Source: Linnemannia elongata
Lineage: Eukaryota; Mortierellomycota; Mortierellomycetes; Mortierellales; Mortierellaceae
Reading direction: 5' to 3'
DNA: 64,000 bases
Assembly (NCBI GenBank): GCA_036320915.1
Contig: JAXBDG010000006.1
Location: 868,001 to 932,000 of the forward strand
Below are positions 1 to 10,062 of the stretch, piece by piece. The notes beneath the pieces are model-generated. The model did no database searches and had not been told where the DNA came from. It saw only the letters and a program-made list of their open reading frames with translations. Both the position numbers and the translations under genes were made by a program. The first letter of the stretch is position 1, and every line of letters begins with the position of its first letter.

Positions 1-494
1 TCAGACTCAGACTCAGACTCGGACTCAGACTCCTCCTCATAATCATCATCCTCAGTATCAGAACCCAACAGAGGCGACGACGCATCGGCCAGGGTCTTGA
101 GGTCAGCCTTTCGCTTCTCCCTCGCCAAATCATCATCCTTCTTGCGGGCGGCCAAAGCCGCAGCCTCGCGGCGGTTAGAGATGTAGGTGATGAGACGGAT
201 GAGACCCTGAGAGACAAGCATTCCGAGGGCGATGTAGTAGATCATCTCTTGTTGGGATTTAGCTTCGTCCACGGGTTTTGCGGCTTGTTGCCGGAGGTGA
301 GGAGGGAGGTCCTGGTCGTCGTGGTGGGTGTAAGTGTTGTCATTTGAGGAAGAGTGGTCGGGGTGGGCGTCAGTGACAGCGGCGAGGATTCCGAGGATGA
401 TGAGCATTCCTGAGGCGTGGGTTGTTGAAGGCGAGGTTGCTGTTGAGATCCAGGAGCGGACTTTTGGGTATGCGGATGCGAGTGCTGATGCCAT
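1..494 (-). CDS. Small membrane protein with acidic Ser/Glu tail (5' part only)
   Basis: The gene begins with ATG at 494 and stays open to the window edge, so only the first 164 residues or so are present. Two hydrophobic stretches are visible, at about residues 29-42 and 84-105 (the second contains MIYYIALGMLVSQGLIRLI). A polar His/Asp-rich linker lies between them. After the second stretch comes a charged helix rich in Lys, Arg and Ala (about 108-135), then an acidic segment (TEDDDYEEE) running into alternating Ser-Glu. This fits a small two-pass or signal-anchored membrane protein with a cytosolic acidic tail. I do not recognise the family, and the C-terminus lies outside the window. The Ser-Glu repeat is simple-sequence DNA and may vary in length. 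Confidence 0.6.
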   Translation of the reverse strand, partial: MASALASAYPKVRSWISTATSPSTTHASGMLIILGILAAVTDAHPDHSSSNDNTYTHHDDQDLPPHLRQQAAKPVDEAKSQQEMIYYIALGMLVSQGLIRLITYISNRREAAALAARKKDDDLAREKRKADLKTLADASSPLLGSDTEDDDYEEESESESESES

Positions 495-985
495 CTTTTT
501 GTTTCTGTTGTTTGTTTGTTGGTGGGAGCAAAGAGAGAGGATGATGAAAAGCACGAAAAAGAAAGCAAAATAAAAGGAGGAGGTTGGGGTGAGAAAAAAA
601 ACAAATTCAGCTCTCTGTGTCCAGGGGAAGACGTGACCTTTTTCCCTTTCCTTTTCGTGGTCCTTGATGAAAGAAAAAAGAGAGGCAAACACTTGCGGGG
701 CGGTGATTGGTTGAAACCAACACGCGAACAAGGTTCATCTTTCTCTCATTCATTCGCTTTTCTTTGTGCGAGTACTTGTGAGAGAGAAAAGAGAGTGAGA
801 GCAGAACAACAAACAACGACAAGCAATCACAACAGAGTGACCAGACAGCCATTGAAAAAGAAGATGAGAGCCCTCTTTTTTATTTCTCTTCTTTTTTAAC
901 CTTTGGGGTTCAAAAACACTACAGCATGGATGGGAAAATATCCCTCGCAGAAACATGGAACGCCTCAGAAAACTCAATCCCCATC
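495..985. other. Intergenic: promoter side of the 494 gene and 3' side of the GST gene
   Basis: About 490 bases with no supportable gene. The part next to 494 is A/G-rich (GA-rich reading plus), typical of the pyrimidine-rich leaders seen upstream of other genes here. No TATA box or other defined element is clear. Confidence 0.5.
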
Positions 986-1297
986 CTAGATCCCAGCCTT
1001 AGCATACATGACCTGGGAGTAGGAGATATGCTTCTTATAAGCCTCAGACTGACGCCAGGTCTGCAGCCGTGGTTCACTATCAACGGTCTCTTTGACCTTC
1101 CAGATCTCGGGTGATCCTTGCTTGATCTTGTCCAAAATCTCGTCACCCTTGTGCAGACATTTAATGTGGTCGATTGCATTCGCCGTCATCAAATCCGCCA
1201 ATGACAACTACCATTTTTTTTTTTTTTTTCAATGGAAAAAAAGTAAAAGAGTTAGATCCTGCTGTTGAGTTCTTAACTAGCTCCCCTGTTCAAGAAC

Positions 1298-1330
<33 letters not shown>

Positions 1331-1623
1331 CATACACATTTGAGTGGCTATTCGCATTTCGCTTCTTGACTGGTTACCTTGTTGCCGACGTAATGACCGT
1401 TGGATCCGTTGTCCTTGAGGTGCTTAGTATGTGCCTCGATCCAGACGGGAAGCTCTTTCTTATAGAACGCCTCCAATGCTTTCTCTTGCACCTCCTTGTA
1501 ATTCCTAAACATCCCAAGCAATAAATTTTTCAGCGTTCTGGTTAGCCTAAAATTCTCCTTTTCCCACGCCATAGTATTTTGTTTCTTGTTGGTATGCCAG
1601 CAAGAATGACAACTACAACGACA

Positions 1624-1661
<38 letters not shown>

Positions 1662-2215
1662 AGTGGGACGGAATGTACCAAGTATAACGCATAGTGAGTC
1701 GCTCACGGAAGAACATCGACGAAGAATGGAAGGCCTTAATCTGAAGCTCTTCCCACTCATTCTCGCCCAGGAGTCCAAACTGCTTGGCGAGGTAATGTTC
1801 AATCACAATTGATTCTGCAAGCCGAACCTCCAGTCCATCTGCGGTCTTGATATGCAGGACGGGGAATACTGCGAATGGCGATTTCTCCTCTACCGGCCAG
1901 CTCTACATATCATTGCCAAAACAAAACAAAAAAAAAAAAAAAAAAAAAGGAAAGATGCAGTATTAGTTGATATGAATGATTGATTGAAACGAAAGTTGTG
2001 AAAGAGAAAAGTGAGGACGAGATAACTAAGCGTACAGTGATGAGGACATCCTCCCATTGGGCGCCTCCAAAGGACAGCATATCGCGAGGGACTGCGCCGA
2101 CGGCCGAAACAACAAAGTACTCAAGCTTGTAGGATGCCGATTGTCTGTCCGAGGTCAAAGACTTGGTCACCTCTGCCGATGAGAGGTTCTCTGGTGCGAA
2201 ACGTGCAATCGTCAT
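986..2215 (-). CDS. Glutathione S-transferase
   Basis: Probable cytosolic GST that conjugates glutathione to electrophiles. Exons: 2215-2036, 1902-1679, 1546-1378 and 1207-986, giving 264 residues. The thioredoxin-like N-domain is seen in YKLEYFVVSAVGAVPRDML and in the conserved segment around FPVLHIKTADGLEVRLAES, where E-S is the usual glutathione-binding pair. The all-helical C-domain includes the stretch VGNKLSLADLMTANAI, which corresponds to the N-capping box region of GSTs. The first 25 residues or so are an extension relative to canonical GSTs (about 210 residues). The exon 3 acceptor (1547) is the least certain boundary; I chose it because it restores phase and a Trp codon. All three introns carry long homopolymer A/T runs. 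The GST class (sigma/pi-like) is not settled. Confidence 0.85.
1299..1328. repeat. A30 homopolymer inside GST intron 3
   Basis: Uninterrupted run of A on the plus strand (T on the coding strand), inside the third intron. Companion runs lie at 1214-1229 (T), 1626-1659 (A34, intron 2) and 1928-1948 (A21, intron 1). Confidence 0.95.
1626..1659. repeat. A34 homopolymer inside GST intron 2
   Basis: Uninterrupted A run. On the coding strand it is a poly-T tract just after the donor, so it could act as an extended polypyrimidine tract, or be a slippage-prone neutral tract. Confidence 0.95.
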
Positions 2216-2633
2216 TTTTTGTAGAGTTGTTGCTTGTGTGTGTGGAGTAGGGAATTTTTGAATTGGCGGAGAAAACGTAAAAAGAAGAATTTGGAGCAGA
2301 GTATTTATGACCGTCGAATGTCCCTCCTTTTTCTCAGCACACAAAACTCCAATCATCCCAATGCGTCCAACACAAACCCAAATACTATCCGCAGTCGCGA
2401 TGTGACGACAGATTGACGGCCGGACCCCATCCCTTGTCTGAAATGGGATCATCGCAACCGTGCAATTGGCGACAAAAGGTTAGAGGATCGGGATGGAGTA
2501 CTAAGGAACTGTGCAAAACTGCGGATTTTCCCCTTTTTAAGCTCTCATCTCTCATTCCCGCCCAAACTCGCTTTCTTTCATTCATGAGCTTCCATCTTAG
2601 GCAGTGTGGTTGTGATCTAAAATTTTTATTTCT
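2216..2633. other. Intergenic: GST promoter region
   Basis: About 420 bases between the GST start and the stop codon of the aminopeptidase gene. No supportable gene or defined motif was seen. Confidence 0.5.
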
Positions 2634-5578
2634 CTAATCGCTCTTAGCGGAGGATGCGCAACAGTACTCAATATCAACAATCTCCTTGGGTGCCGTGACG
2701 CTCAGGACATGGGGCACTGTCTTGCCGATCACGACATTGTCCTCGATGCGGATACCGATGCCTTGGTACTTTTCTGGGTATGCCGCGTCCCGTGGAATAT
2801 ACAGACCGGGTTCTAAGATCGAAATCATTGCGAAAAATTGACAGAGGAAAATAAATTCTCTGCAGTTTCGTATTTTTGGGTCAAGTACGTGTAAAATTGA
2901 CCAGCAAAACAACAAGTACAACTTACCGATGGTGATGACCATGCCTTCCTTCAAAGGCCGGGATCGAGAAATATCTCCAGTGTCATGAACATCCATACCC
3001 AGGTAGTGGCCAACATGGTGAGGGTATAACCTCCGATCCACATCCTATTTCAAAACATGAGAAGGTCGTTAGAAATATACGATTAAGTCCCTCAATTTGG
3101 TAGCGTCAGCAGCCTCTTGACTGAAAAATTGATAAGAGGGAGAGAGGCAACGTACGTGTGGCAGGGGCTTGATTCCAAGACGAGCGAGCCCCTCCTTGGT
3201 CAAACGCATCGACACATCGTGGATCTGGTTCAACGTCAAACCATGCTCTTCTGTGCAAAGCTATTCCCGACAGGTTACAAGAAGAAAAGCATACACGAGG
3301 TTAATTACTACTCTCATTGCACAGTGCTCTCGTTAACACGATGAACGCCAAAGATTACCTTAATACACTCCTTGTTGGCGTGGAGTACGACACCATAGAG
3401 ATCCTTCTGGGCCGCGGTAAACTTGCCATTGACAGGCCAGGTACGAGTAATATCACTTGCATACCCGTTGAGCTCTCCACCAGCGTCCATCAGCAACAGG
3501 TCGCCATCATGCAGGGGCTGATCGTTGTTGACATAGTGCATCGTCAAGGCGTTAGATCCTCCTGCAACCACGGGCACATAGGCCATCATCTGTGAACCTC
3601 TCATCCTGCACTCATAGTCGAAACGAGCGTACACTTGGTGTTCCAGTCTCGTTGGGTTAGTGAACTTCATTGTCTATCAGTATGAAAATACAATAAAGCT
3701 CACGAGCTAGTAAGTTATCATGGAGACGAAGGTTCTCCTTGTTCTGCCATACAATCCCTTTGTGTAAAGCCAGTCGTTCATAGGTTACCTCAATAAAGGC
3801 TTTGCCACTGATTTCACCAGCCTGGCGCATAATCTTGATCTCGGCTTCAGACTTGATGACACGCATCTCCTGGATTAGCGGCGAGAGTGACTTGGTGGTC
3901 GCCATAGCATCCGAATCTTTAGACAAGAACGGTTTAGAATCAAAAGCGAAAGTAGTAATAGCTGGTTTAGCATCGCTCCAACCAAACACCTTTTTCATCC
4001 TTGTCATCAACGAGGCTGAGTGATACGTGTGAGAATACGAAGAAAAAACGTGTCGAACGTAAACAGCTGTGATAACGAATGGGGTGGTACAACGGGGACA
4101 AATGCGGTGTACCTATGGAAGACATACCTGGCTTGTTATGCAGCTTCTTGGCAATATCCATAGGCATGAACATTGATGGGCTTGGGTAGTCAAAGTACAC
4201 ATTCTCGTGGCGACTGGCCATATCAATGATCCTGTACCGGAACAAATTTGCATCGATTGCCTATGACACATTTGAAGCGATATGATATGTAGTTAGAAAA
4301 CCGTTAAAGTTCCAAAATTTCAACCGAGGCGGTCAGGCAAGAGGATCCATCATGAACTATCGGCATACCTCGTCAGCTCCAAAGACCTCCTTGGCGGCTT
4401 CAATTCCTGTCCTAGCTCCCTCCCACATCTCGATGTTGGCATTCTTGGGGGCTACAAACATGGTCATTTTGTATCCCTTTGGAGAATCGTTCTTTTCTAC
4501 ATCGAGTGCGATCCGTGACCATATGAAAGCAAAGGGGCAGATGGTGAGCTGTCGATAAACGTTGCTGGTATAAGACGTCTAATATTTCCGTTGCGGTTCA
4601 ATGAGTGCTTCGTCCTGTTCTGAGCATCTTACCAAGCACCAATGCTGAATCCGGTTCATTGAATCCTAAGGTAATGCACAGACATATGGAAGAAGGATAA
4701 GTATTACAGAATCGAACTCTTGCTGCATGTACCATTCCAATTTTAAAACCCATGACGTTTGTCCTCATACCACACAAGTAGTAAAAGTCGGTATGTTGGT
4801 GGAACGGGTAGCTATCAGAAAACAACCATTGAAAGGTACAGGTCAGTTATTCGACCAAAAGTAACACGTTCATCCAGTCATGTACTACTTTCTAACTACT
4901 TTCGCGCTTACAAAATATTGTTGGTCATGAACCGTGTACGATGACTAGTCGAGATGACAATGCTGCCCTTGGGTAAGCTTTGCATCAACAGCGTCCTCCT
5001 GAGCTCAAACTCCTGTGCGCTCAAACCCGGGGTGACTGATTTCGAGTTAACAACAAGATGGAGGTATCAATTAGCTCCACAGATCGAAAAGCTTTCTGCC
5101 ATGTCTTCATCGCTATCCTTGCAACCACAACAACAGCAACTTGAGATGATGAAGAAAAAGTACGTACTCTCGCCTTCCTTCATAAGGTGGGGGTGAGTCA
5201 TCCAAGTCGGCTGACCATACTGAGCCATCACAGGACCCCTTGCCCGCTCTGCTTTTGTCGAAGTCGAGAATGCTGCAGCCATGGCTGATTGATGGTAAAG
5301 AGATCCGGTAACTATCCTTGCTGCTGCAGATGTAGGTTTAATCATTGGGTGCCTGCCGGCGGTAGCAGCAACTCGTGCAAGAGCTTGGTTGTTGTGACTG
5401 AAGAATCGTCCCGCAAGTGTCCGTGTTGCCTATGGTTTGACATGCAACGGAAAAGTGATCAGCCAAGCAGTAATGGGCGTCATGGTGACATTTGGAATCT
5501 GTGTCTGCAACTCTGTTATAGTTCCTGTTAACTTGCTGCCGACTGTGAGTTGATGCAGCTATTCTTCAAATGTACCAT
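2634..5578 (-). CDS. ICP55: Mitochondrial Xaa-Pro aminopeptidase (Icp55/XPNPEP3 type)
   Basis: M24 metallopeptidase that trims N-terminal residues from imported mitochondrial proteins after presequence removal. Exons: 5578-5576, 5429-5168, 5035-4912, 4811-4771, 4665-4633, 4496-4369, 4260-4128, 4015-3789, 3673-3359, 3260-3156, 3044-2927 and 2812-2634, giving 555 residues with every phase consistent. The N-terminus (MATRTLAGRFFSHNNQAL) is Arg/Ser-rich without acids, like a matrix presequence. The N-terminal domain shows EITPGLSAQEFELRR and the split motif GFNEPDSALVL. Dinuclear metal ligands are recognisable as D in MDAGGE, D in SDITRT, H in HHVGHYLG, E in EPGLY and E in GIRIEDN. The first exon is inferred to hold only the ATG. 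If that is wrong, the first in-frame ATG is at 5345 and gives 526 residues, close to the yeast and human lengths. Confidence 0.9.
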
Positions 5579-5793
5579 TTGCTGAGGTCGTGTGATGTTT
5601 AAAGAAGAAAGGGAAGTTCGAAAAAGGAGAATCCACGAAAAAGACCAAGGCGGGGATCCGCCCATTAGCTGACTGCTTTTGATAATATCACACAGACTGG
5701 CACAAAGTAACATTTGGTCACAGAACAGAAGGGGTTTACCTGAACTTTTTTTTTCTTTCTTTATTTTGCATGCGATCATACAAGTAAAGCTAT

Positions 5794-7877
5794 CTACAAA
5801 AGACCATCGTCATCGTCACCCTCGTAATAGTTGCGGCTGGGAGGAGCACCGGGCTGTGGCTGCTGCTGGCGCGAAGGCGACGGTGCCTGGCCAGGGTGCA
5901 TCTGCGAAGGCTGCAAATGGGGCTGTTGCTGATGCTGCTGGTAAGGCTGCTGAGGAGCTGGCGAATTCGAAGACGACGCAGGCTTCTCGGTCAATGCGCG
6001 CCAATCAGACTCACTCCTCTCATCAGAGTATGCGGGTGGGCCTGGTGCAGGTGGCGAAATGTCGTATCCTCCGCTCGACTGTTGCTGGTGCTGAGGAGTG
6101 AATTGTTGCTGAGCGGGACGTGGTTGGTAGACGTCCTTTCGGTCGTATTGCTGCTGCTGTGGCTGGAATGGTGGCTGCTGTTGCTGTTGGTACTGTCCAG
6201 ATGGGTGAGGAGGCTGGTTAGGTCCTTGCTGGTAAAATTGCTGCTGCTGGGGTGGCTGGTTAGGCTCGACGTATCCGCCTCCAGACACCAAGTCGTCCGA
6301 GATGACAATGCTGCGGGCCAAGCGAGCAATTTCATTGTCCAAAAATCCGACATGCTGACGTCCTGCAGCGTGGTTGTAGTAGCCCTGGTCACGGTGCTCA
6401 AACGCGTCCAGCATCTGATGTGCAACTGCTGATTCCTCCGACTTGACAAATCCCTCCACCCTGCATTGCAGAACGAAAGTAGTAAAATATGAGGATGACT
6501 GACTAAGTATTTTGAGTTTCCAAGATCGCCAGCGAAGCAACAAAGTGAAAAAGGAAACTTACGAGCAGTATGCCTGGAATCTCTTTCCGGCCTCGACCTC
6601 ATCTCCAGCAGCCAGTTGAACGATAATGATACTCAAAAGAGTTTTGTAGTATGCCATCTTGTTGGTAGTATCCTTTTGCACATTGCCCAAACGCTGCAAA
6701 ATTTCCGTCGCCTTCTCAAATCTATTTTCCGGAAGATGGTTAAGAGACATTAATTCGCTCGTTGACGTTGTCCACCGAATGATTAAAGTGATATTTGGAT
6801 CCAATTGACGTACCGTCTGTGTTTGACGAGCAAGGCGATAGTTCTCTTGAAGGTGTCGGTTGCGTATCGAGCACGATCTTCGCCCTCGTAGATGTTGCAA
6901 GCTCCAATGTACAGTTCAATCGCCTGGTCAACCGAGATAGGTTCCATAGCCCTAACGGAGAGAAAGAACATAAGAAAATAATATCAGCCGCACTGTTTAG
7001 AAACATTCCGTGAATAGCCATGCCCTGGTCACAGTAAAGCTGAAAAGGATGACATACTTGGCGCTCTTCTCCAACATTTCTGCGGCACGGTCGGGTGTCA
7101 TGTTCTGCATAAAAAGCTCACTGGCACGCTTGTACATATCAGCAGCGCGTTCGGGCTGACCCAAGTTCTGAAGCGCGATGTTGCCTCCGTTTTCCAATGC
7201 GCGTCCAGCCATGAAGTAACTAAAAAAGCGGAAAAGCAAGAGGACAAGCACGTTAGTACCAGAAAGATATTGAACAGCGAACACGAAGAAGAAACGTGGG
7301 CAGAATGATGTATGTACCTGGTGGCCTGGATCATAGCATCAGACGCCTTGATGAACGCCTGAACAGCCTGGTCATACGACTTTCCAGCCTTGAATGCTTG
7401 GCCTAGCAGGGTTAATGGTCAAAGAAGAAATAAGGGTTGCCAAGACAAGCAAGGCAAAAAAGATGTAAAGGCACGGCTCTATTAATAAACAATGACGATG
7501 GTGGGCAATTTTTCCAATTGATAAAAATGGTTCAACCAGCGCGAAAACGTTGAAAGAAAAGAAGGAAGGGGAGAGGGACAAGGGTGGTTGTGTATCTACC
7601 TGCTTTCTCGTAGTATTGTGCTGCAATGTCCCAGTCGGGCTTCTTGAACCAGCTCTTTTCGGTGCTATTGTGGCAGGGGACAAAGACGAGAGGAGGGTTC
7701 AAGGGTGTTGGGTCATTCGTTCATGGCACAGTCAAACAAGGATGATGCGTGAACAGTCGAATGGGGCAGGGCGATAACGGTAGTGAGAAGCGAGATGGAA
7801 GAGAAGACGTACTTCTTGTCGGCCTCCTTCATGTAGTCGATGGCGTCCTTGAGCCGTGCTTCTTCTGATGCACCCAT
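5794..7877 (-). CDS. Gamma-SNAP (Sec17 family) with Gln/Pro-rich C-terminal extension
   Basis: Soluble NSF-attachment protein that helps NSF disassemble SNARE complexes in vesicle fusion. Exons: 7877-7813, 7664-7600, 7402-7318, 7219-7058, 6951-6814, 6721-6563 and 6460-5794, giving 446 residues. Tandem helical repeats are clear: WFKKPDWDIAAQYYEKAG, KSYDQAVQAFIKASDAM, ALENGGNIALQNLGQPERAA, RAAEMLEKSAKAMEP, VDQAIELYIGACNIYEGE and EKATEILQRLGNVQ. AMEPIS with DQAIELY is typical of gamma rather than alpha SNAP. The SNAP core ends around residue 300 (DNEIARLARSIVISDDLV). About 140 further residues are Gln, Pro and Tyr-rich and end in an acidic tail (GDDDDGLL). Gamma-SNAPs are normally near 310 residues, so this tail is unusual. 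All of it lies in the last exon, in frame with the core. Confidence 0.9.
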
Positions 7878-7909
7878 TGTCGTTATGTGCCTTAGGGGTG
7901 GTGAGTGTG

Positions 7910-7938
7910 TGAGTGTGCGAGTGTGTGAGTGTGTGTGA
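7910..7938. repeat. TGTGAG-type microsatellite upstream of gamma-SNAP
   Basis: Imperfect GTGTGAG repeats lie about 35-60 bases upstream of the ATG at 7877, in the presumed 5' leader. The remainder of 7939-8319 shows no supportable gene. Confidence 0.7.
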
Positions 7939-8319
7939 TGAAAGTGAGAGTGACAAAGGAGAAAACGAGCTGCAGTTGAATGCGAGGAGCGAGGTGGTCG
8001 AGCGAGCAGTCACTCTTGAGAAACGGTCTTTGGACTGAAATGCGGTGGCTGTTCAGAGAGGTGCCGAGAGTCGACCAGGAGCGATACTCTACTGGCAGTA
8101 CTATCCATGGCTTCGGCGTGCAACCTAACTGTTCTAATTTCCTTAGTAGTAGCCTATCTCCTACCACCCACCGATAGGTGAAGGGCATTAAGGCTCTCCT
8201 ATCTATCCTGGTAAAGCAATCAAAATGGTGGCGCTTCCGACTTTGCAAAAGGATGGACTTTTATTTCAAATAAAGGCAGCGACTCCACGCGACAGAGAAT
8301 TTCGTCTCTTCACATCTGC

Positions 8320-9067
8320 TCAGAGCTGGCGGCAAACAATCACCAGATAGCAAGGGATGATGTCCTAATTACGAAGATATATGTTAATGTATGTGCACCC
8401 TCACAACTTCTGCGGCATTCCTCCAGTTCGCCTTTATGACTTTATCGTTGTACACTCACATAGTCAGACACAACGTATCTGTGCATTGCCTCATGCCCCA
8501 GGTGAATGTTCCGAGCCTTGCAAAGAAACAACGAGAACCGCGCCTTGTTCGACAGATTATCGGAAGCTATATGCTCCTGCAACCCATCCGCTGCTTACTT
8601 CAACGCAACCTCGATATCCTCTGAAAAGTAGTGCCGACCTAATATTCATTAAACGAAAAGAATTAGTGTTAGTTAAAAGGCTACGTGGAGCAGCCTGCGA
8701 ATCACGGAAACAGTGGATTTTGTATGTTTACCTTCATACGTTCATGAAGGCTGTGCTCGCGACAATGCCCTTGCAGCAAGATCCCACGCGTTTCACAACC
8801 ATCGTCGTGTTGACACCATTCACTCACAGAGATCCGAACAGATCCAGTTCGTCTCTCTATATGACGGTCGATGCAGCCGCAATGACCAGTGCCATGAAAA
8901 TAAATCGGGTCACTCCACGAGTCGTCGCTGTTATTGTTTTTATCGGCACCGGTGTAGTGGATCTTGTATAGGTTGATCAAGTGGAGGTCCTTGACTTTGT
9001 TGATGTGCTTCTTGTACTCGGGTGAGTCGACAGGCAAGAGTTCCAGGTGCTGGCCTTTGAGGGTCAT
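8320..9067 (-). pseudogene. PARP-like ADP-ribosyltransferase, copy A, with in-frame stop
   Basis: Exons 9067-8740, 8638-8460 and 8364-8320 match the three exons of the paralogue at 26590-27433 in phase and content. Shared landmarks are YFHGTGHCGC (His58-Gly-Thr), EWC, C-x-T-R-G-I-L-x-x-G-H, then HYFSED, LFLCKARN and DIIPCYL. This order matches a PARP catalytic fold: HGT nicotinamide motif, G-x-Y-F-S strand, C-terminal P-x-Y-L strand. A TAA at 8595-8597 interrupts the second exon between VALK and AADG, where the family usually has a Tyr before Ala, so a single-base Tyr-to-stop change is the simplest reading. If the acceptor TAAGCAG ending at 8591 is used instead (exon 8590-8460), the frame stays open, giving 167 residues but losing the HYFS segment. 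So it is either a recent pseudogene or an unusual splice form. The PARP assignment itself comes from motifs. Confidence 0.6.
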
Positions 9068-9759
9068 GTTGTTGTGGTTTTTGGTGGTTGAGAGAGTGTG
9101 TTGAGAAGAAGGGGGACGGACCAGATACATGGAGACAAAAAGAAAAAAAATCGAAAAGATGGATCGACGATATCATTTTGAGCGCTTCAATCCAACTCAA
9201 CGATCAATCACAGAGGATGGACAGAAACAAACAGCTCTCTTTTACGAAATTATCACTGAATTGTTTTCAACATGAGCGATAATAAAACGACAGCACAGAA
9301 TACCGGGGCAGGAGGATGGCAACATTTATTTTACACACAATTACAGCTAGCACATTCTCCAACGACTTAGCCCATTATCATTCTCCATGAGTCATATCCT
9401 CAGGGGCATGCTCACATCGCCTTTCCTTTCATTCTTCGTCTTCTTCTCACCACCTTCACCTAAAGGTCTCACTCACACTCAAAGTCCAACTGACCTTCAC
9501 CCTCAACAATCTTCAGTTCTCACACACTCGGATACATCTCGGCACCACGATTAACTCCGGAACAACTCACAACGGCTCTAAGGCCAATGATACTAGAATT
9601 GGGTCAAAAAGTTAAAGAAAATATAAAAAACGATAACCTCGCCAATAACACCTCCTTGGGTCCAAAATGTTCATAGTCGTTCTTCAAAATAATGAGGTGC
9701 TGGCTAATTCCGTCATCGTCCATAAATCCAGAGCGTCTAGCTCCAAAGCCTACAGCTGT
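9068..9759. other. Intergenic upstream of copy A
   Basis: About 690 bases with stop codons in all frames. The stretch 9360-9560 is CT/TCA-rich. No gene or RNA could be supported. Confidence 0.4.
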
Positions 9760-10062
9760 GTCCGCCCCGATCCATGGTTATCATTGACACTGCTGCTGCT
9801 GGCTGGGCTCCCATGTCAGAGCCATTCGATCCGATTCTCCTTCACCAGACGTCCAGGGATTGCCTGTCATTTAGCCAAGTTGTGCTTCTACTCCTATTCG
9901 TTGAGGTTGAGAATACGTGACCACAGGTTCGGTTTGCCAAACTCCTTGACTATCGCTGGGAGGTTCACCAGCTTTTGTGCATGAGCTGCCTCCTGTTCTT
10001 TGTCCTTGATTGCTTTCCGTTCTTGGCTCTCCTTGACTACGAAGTATGGTTGCTGCCTCAGA
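9760..10062 (-). pseudogene. Decayed fragment of the BAT2_N gene coiled-coil region
   Basis: Read on the minus strand, this stretch aligns by eye with the coding strand of the large gene at 46739-51896, around 49600-49260 there. Landmarks are VKESQERK against AKERQELE; LVNLPAIVKEFGKPNL against LANLPATVKEFGNPNL; then LNLNE followed by TAG against LELTDDEQ. After a frameshift come matches to the codons for AKWQALPGRL (here TGGCAG becomes TGACAG, a stop) and to GPWRRGQP. Stops and shifts show it is not functional. It is a partial, old duplication of the internal exon without its flanks. Confidence 0.75.
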
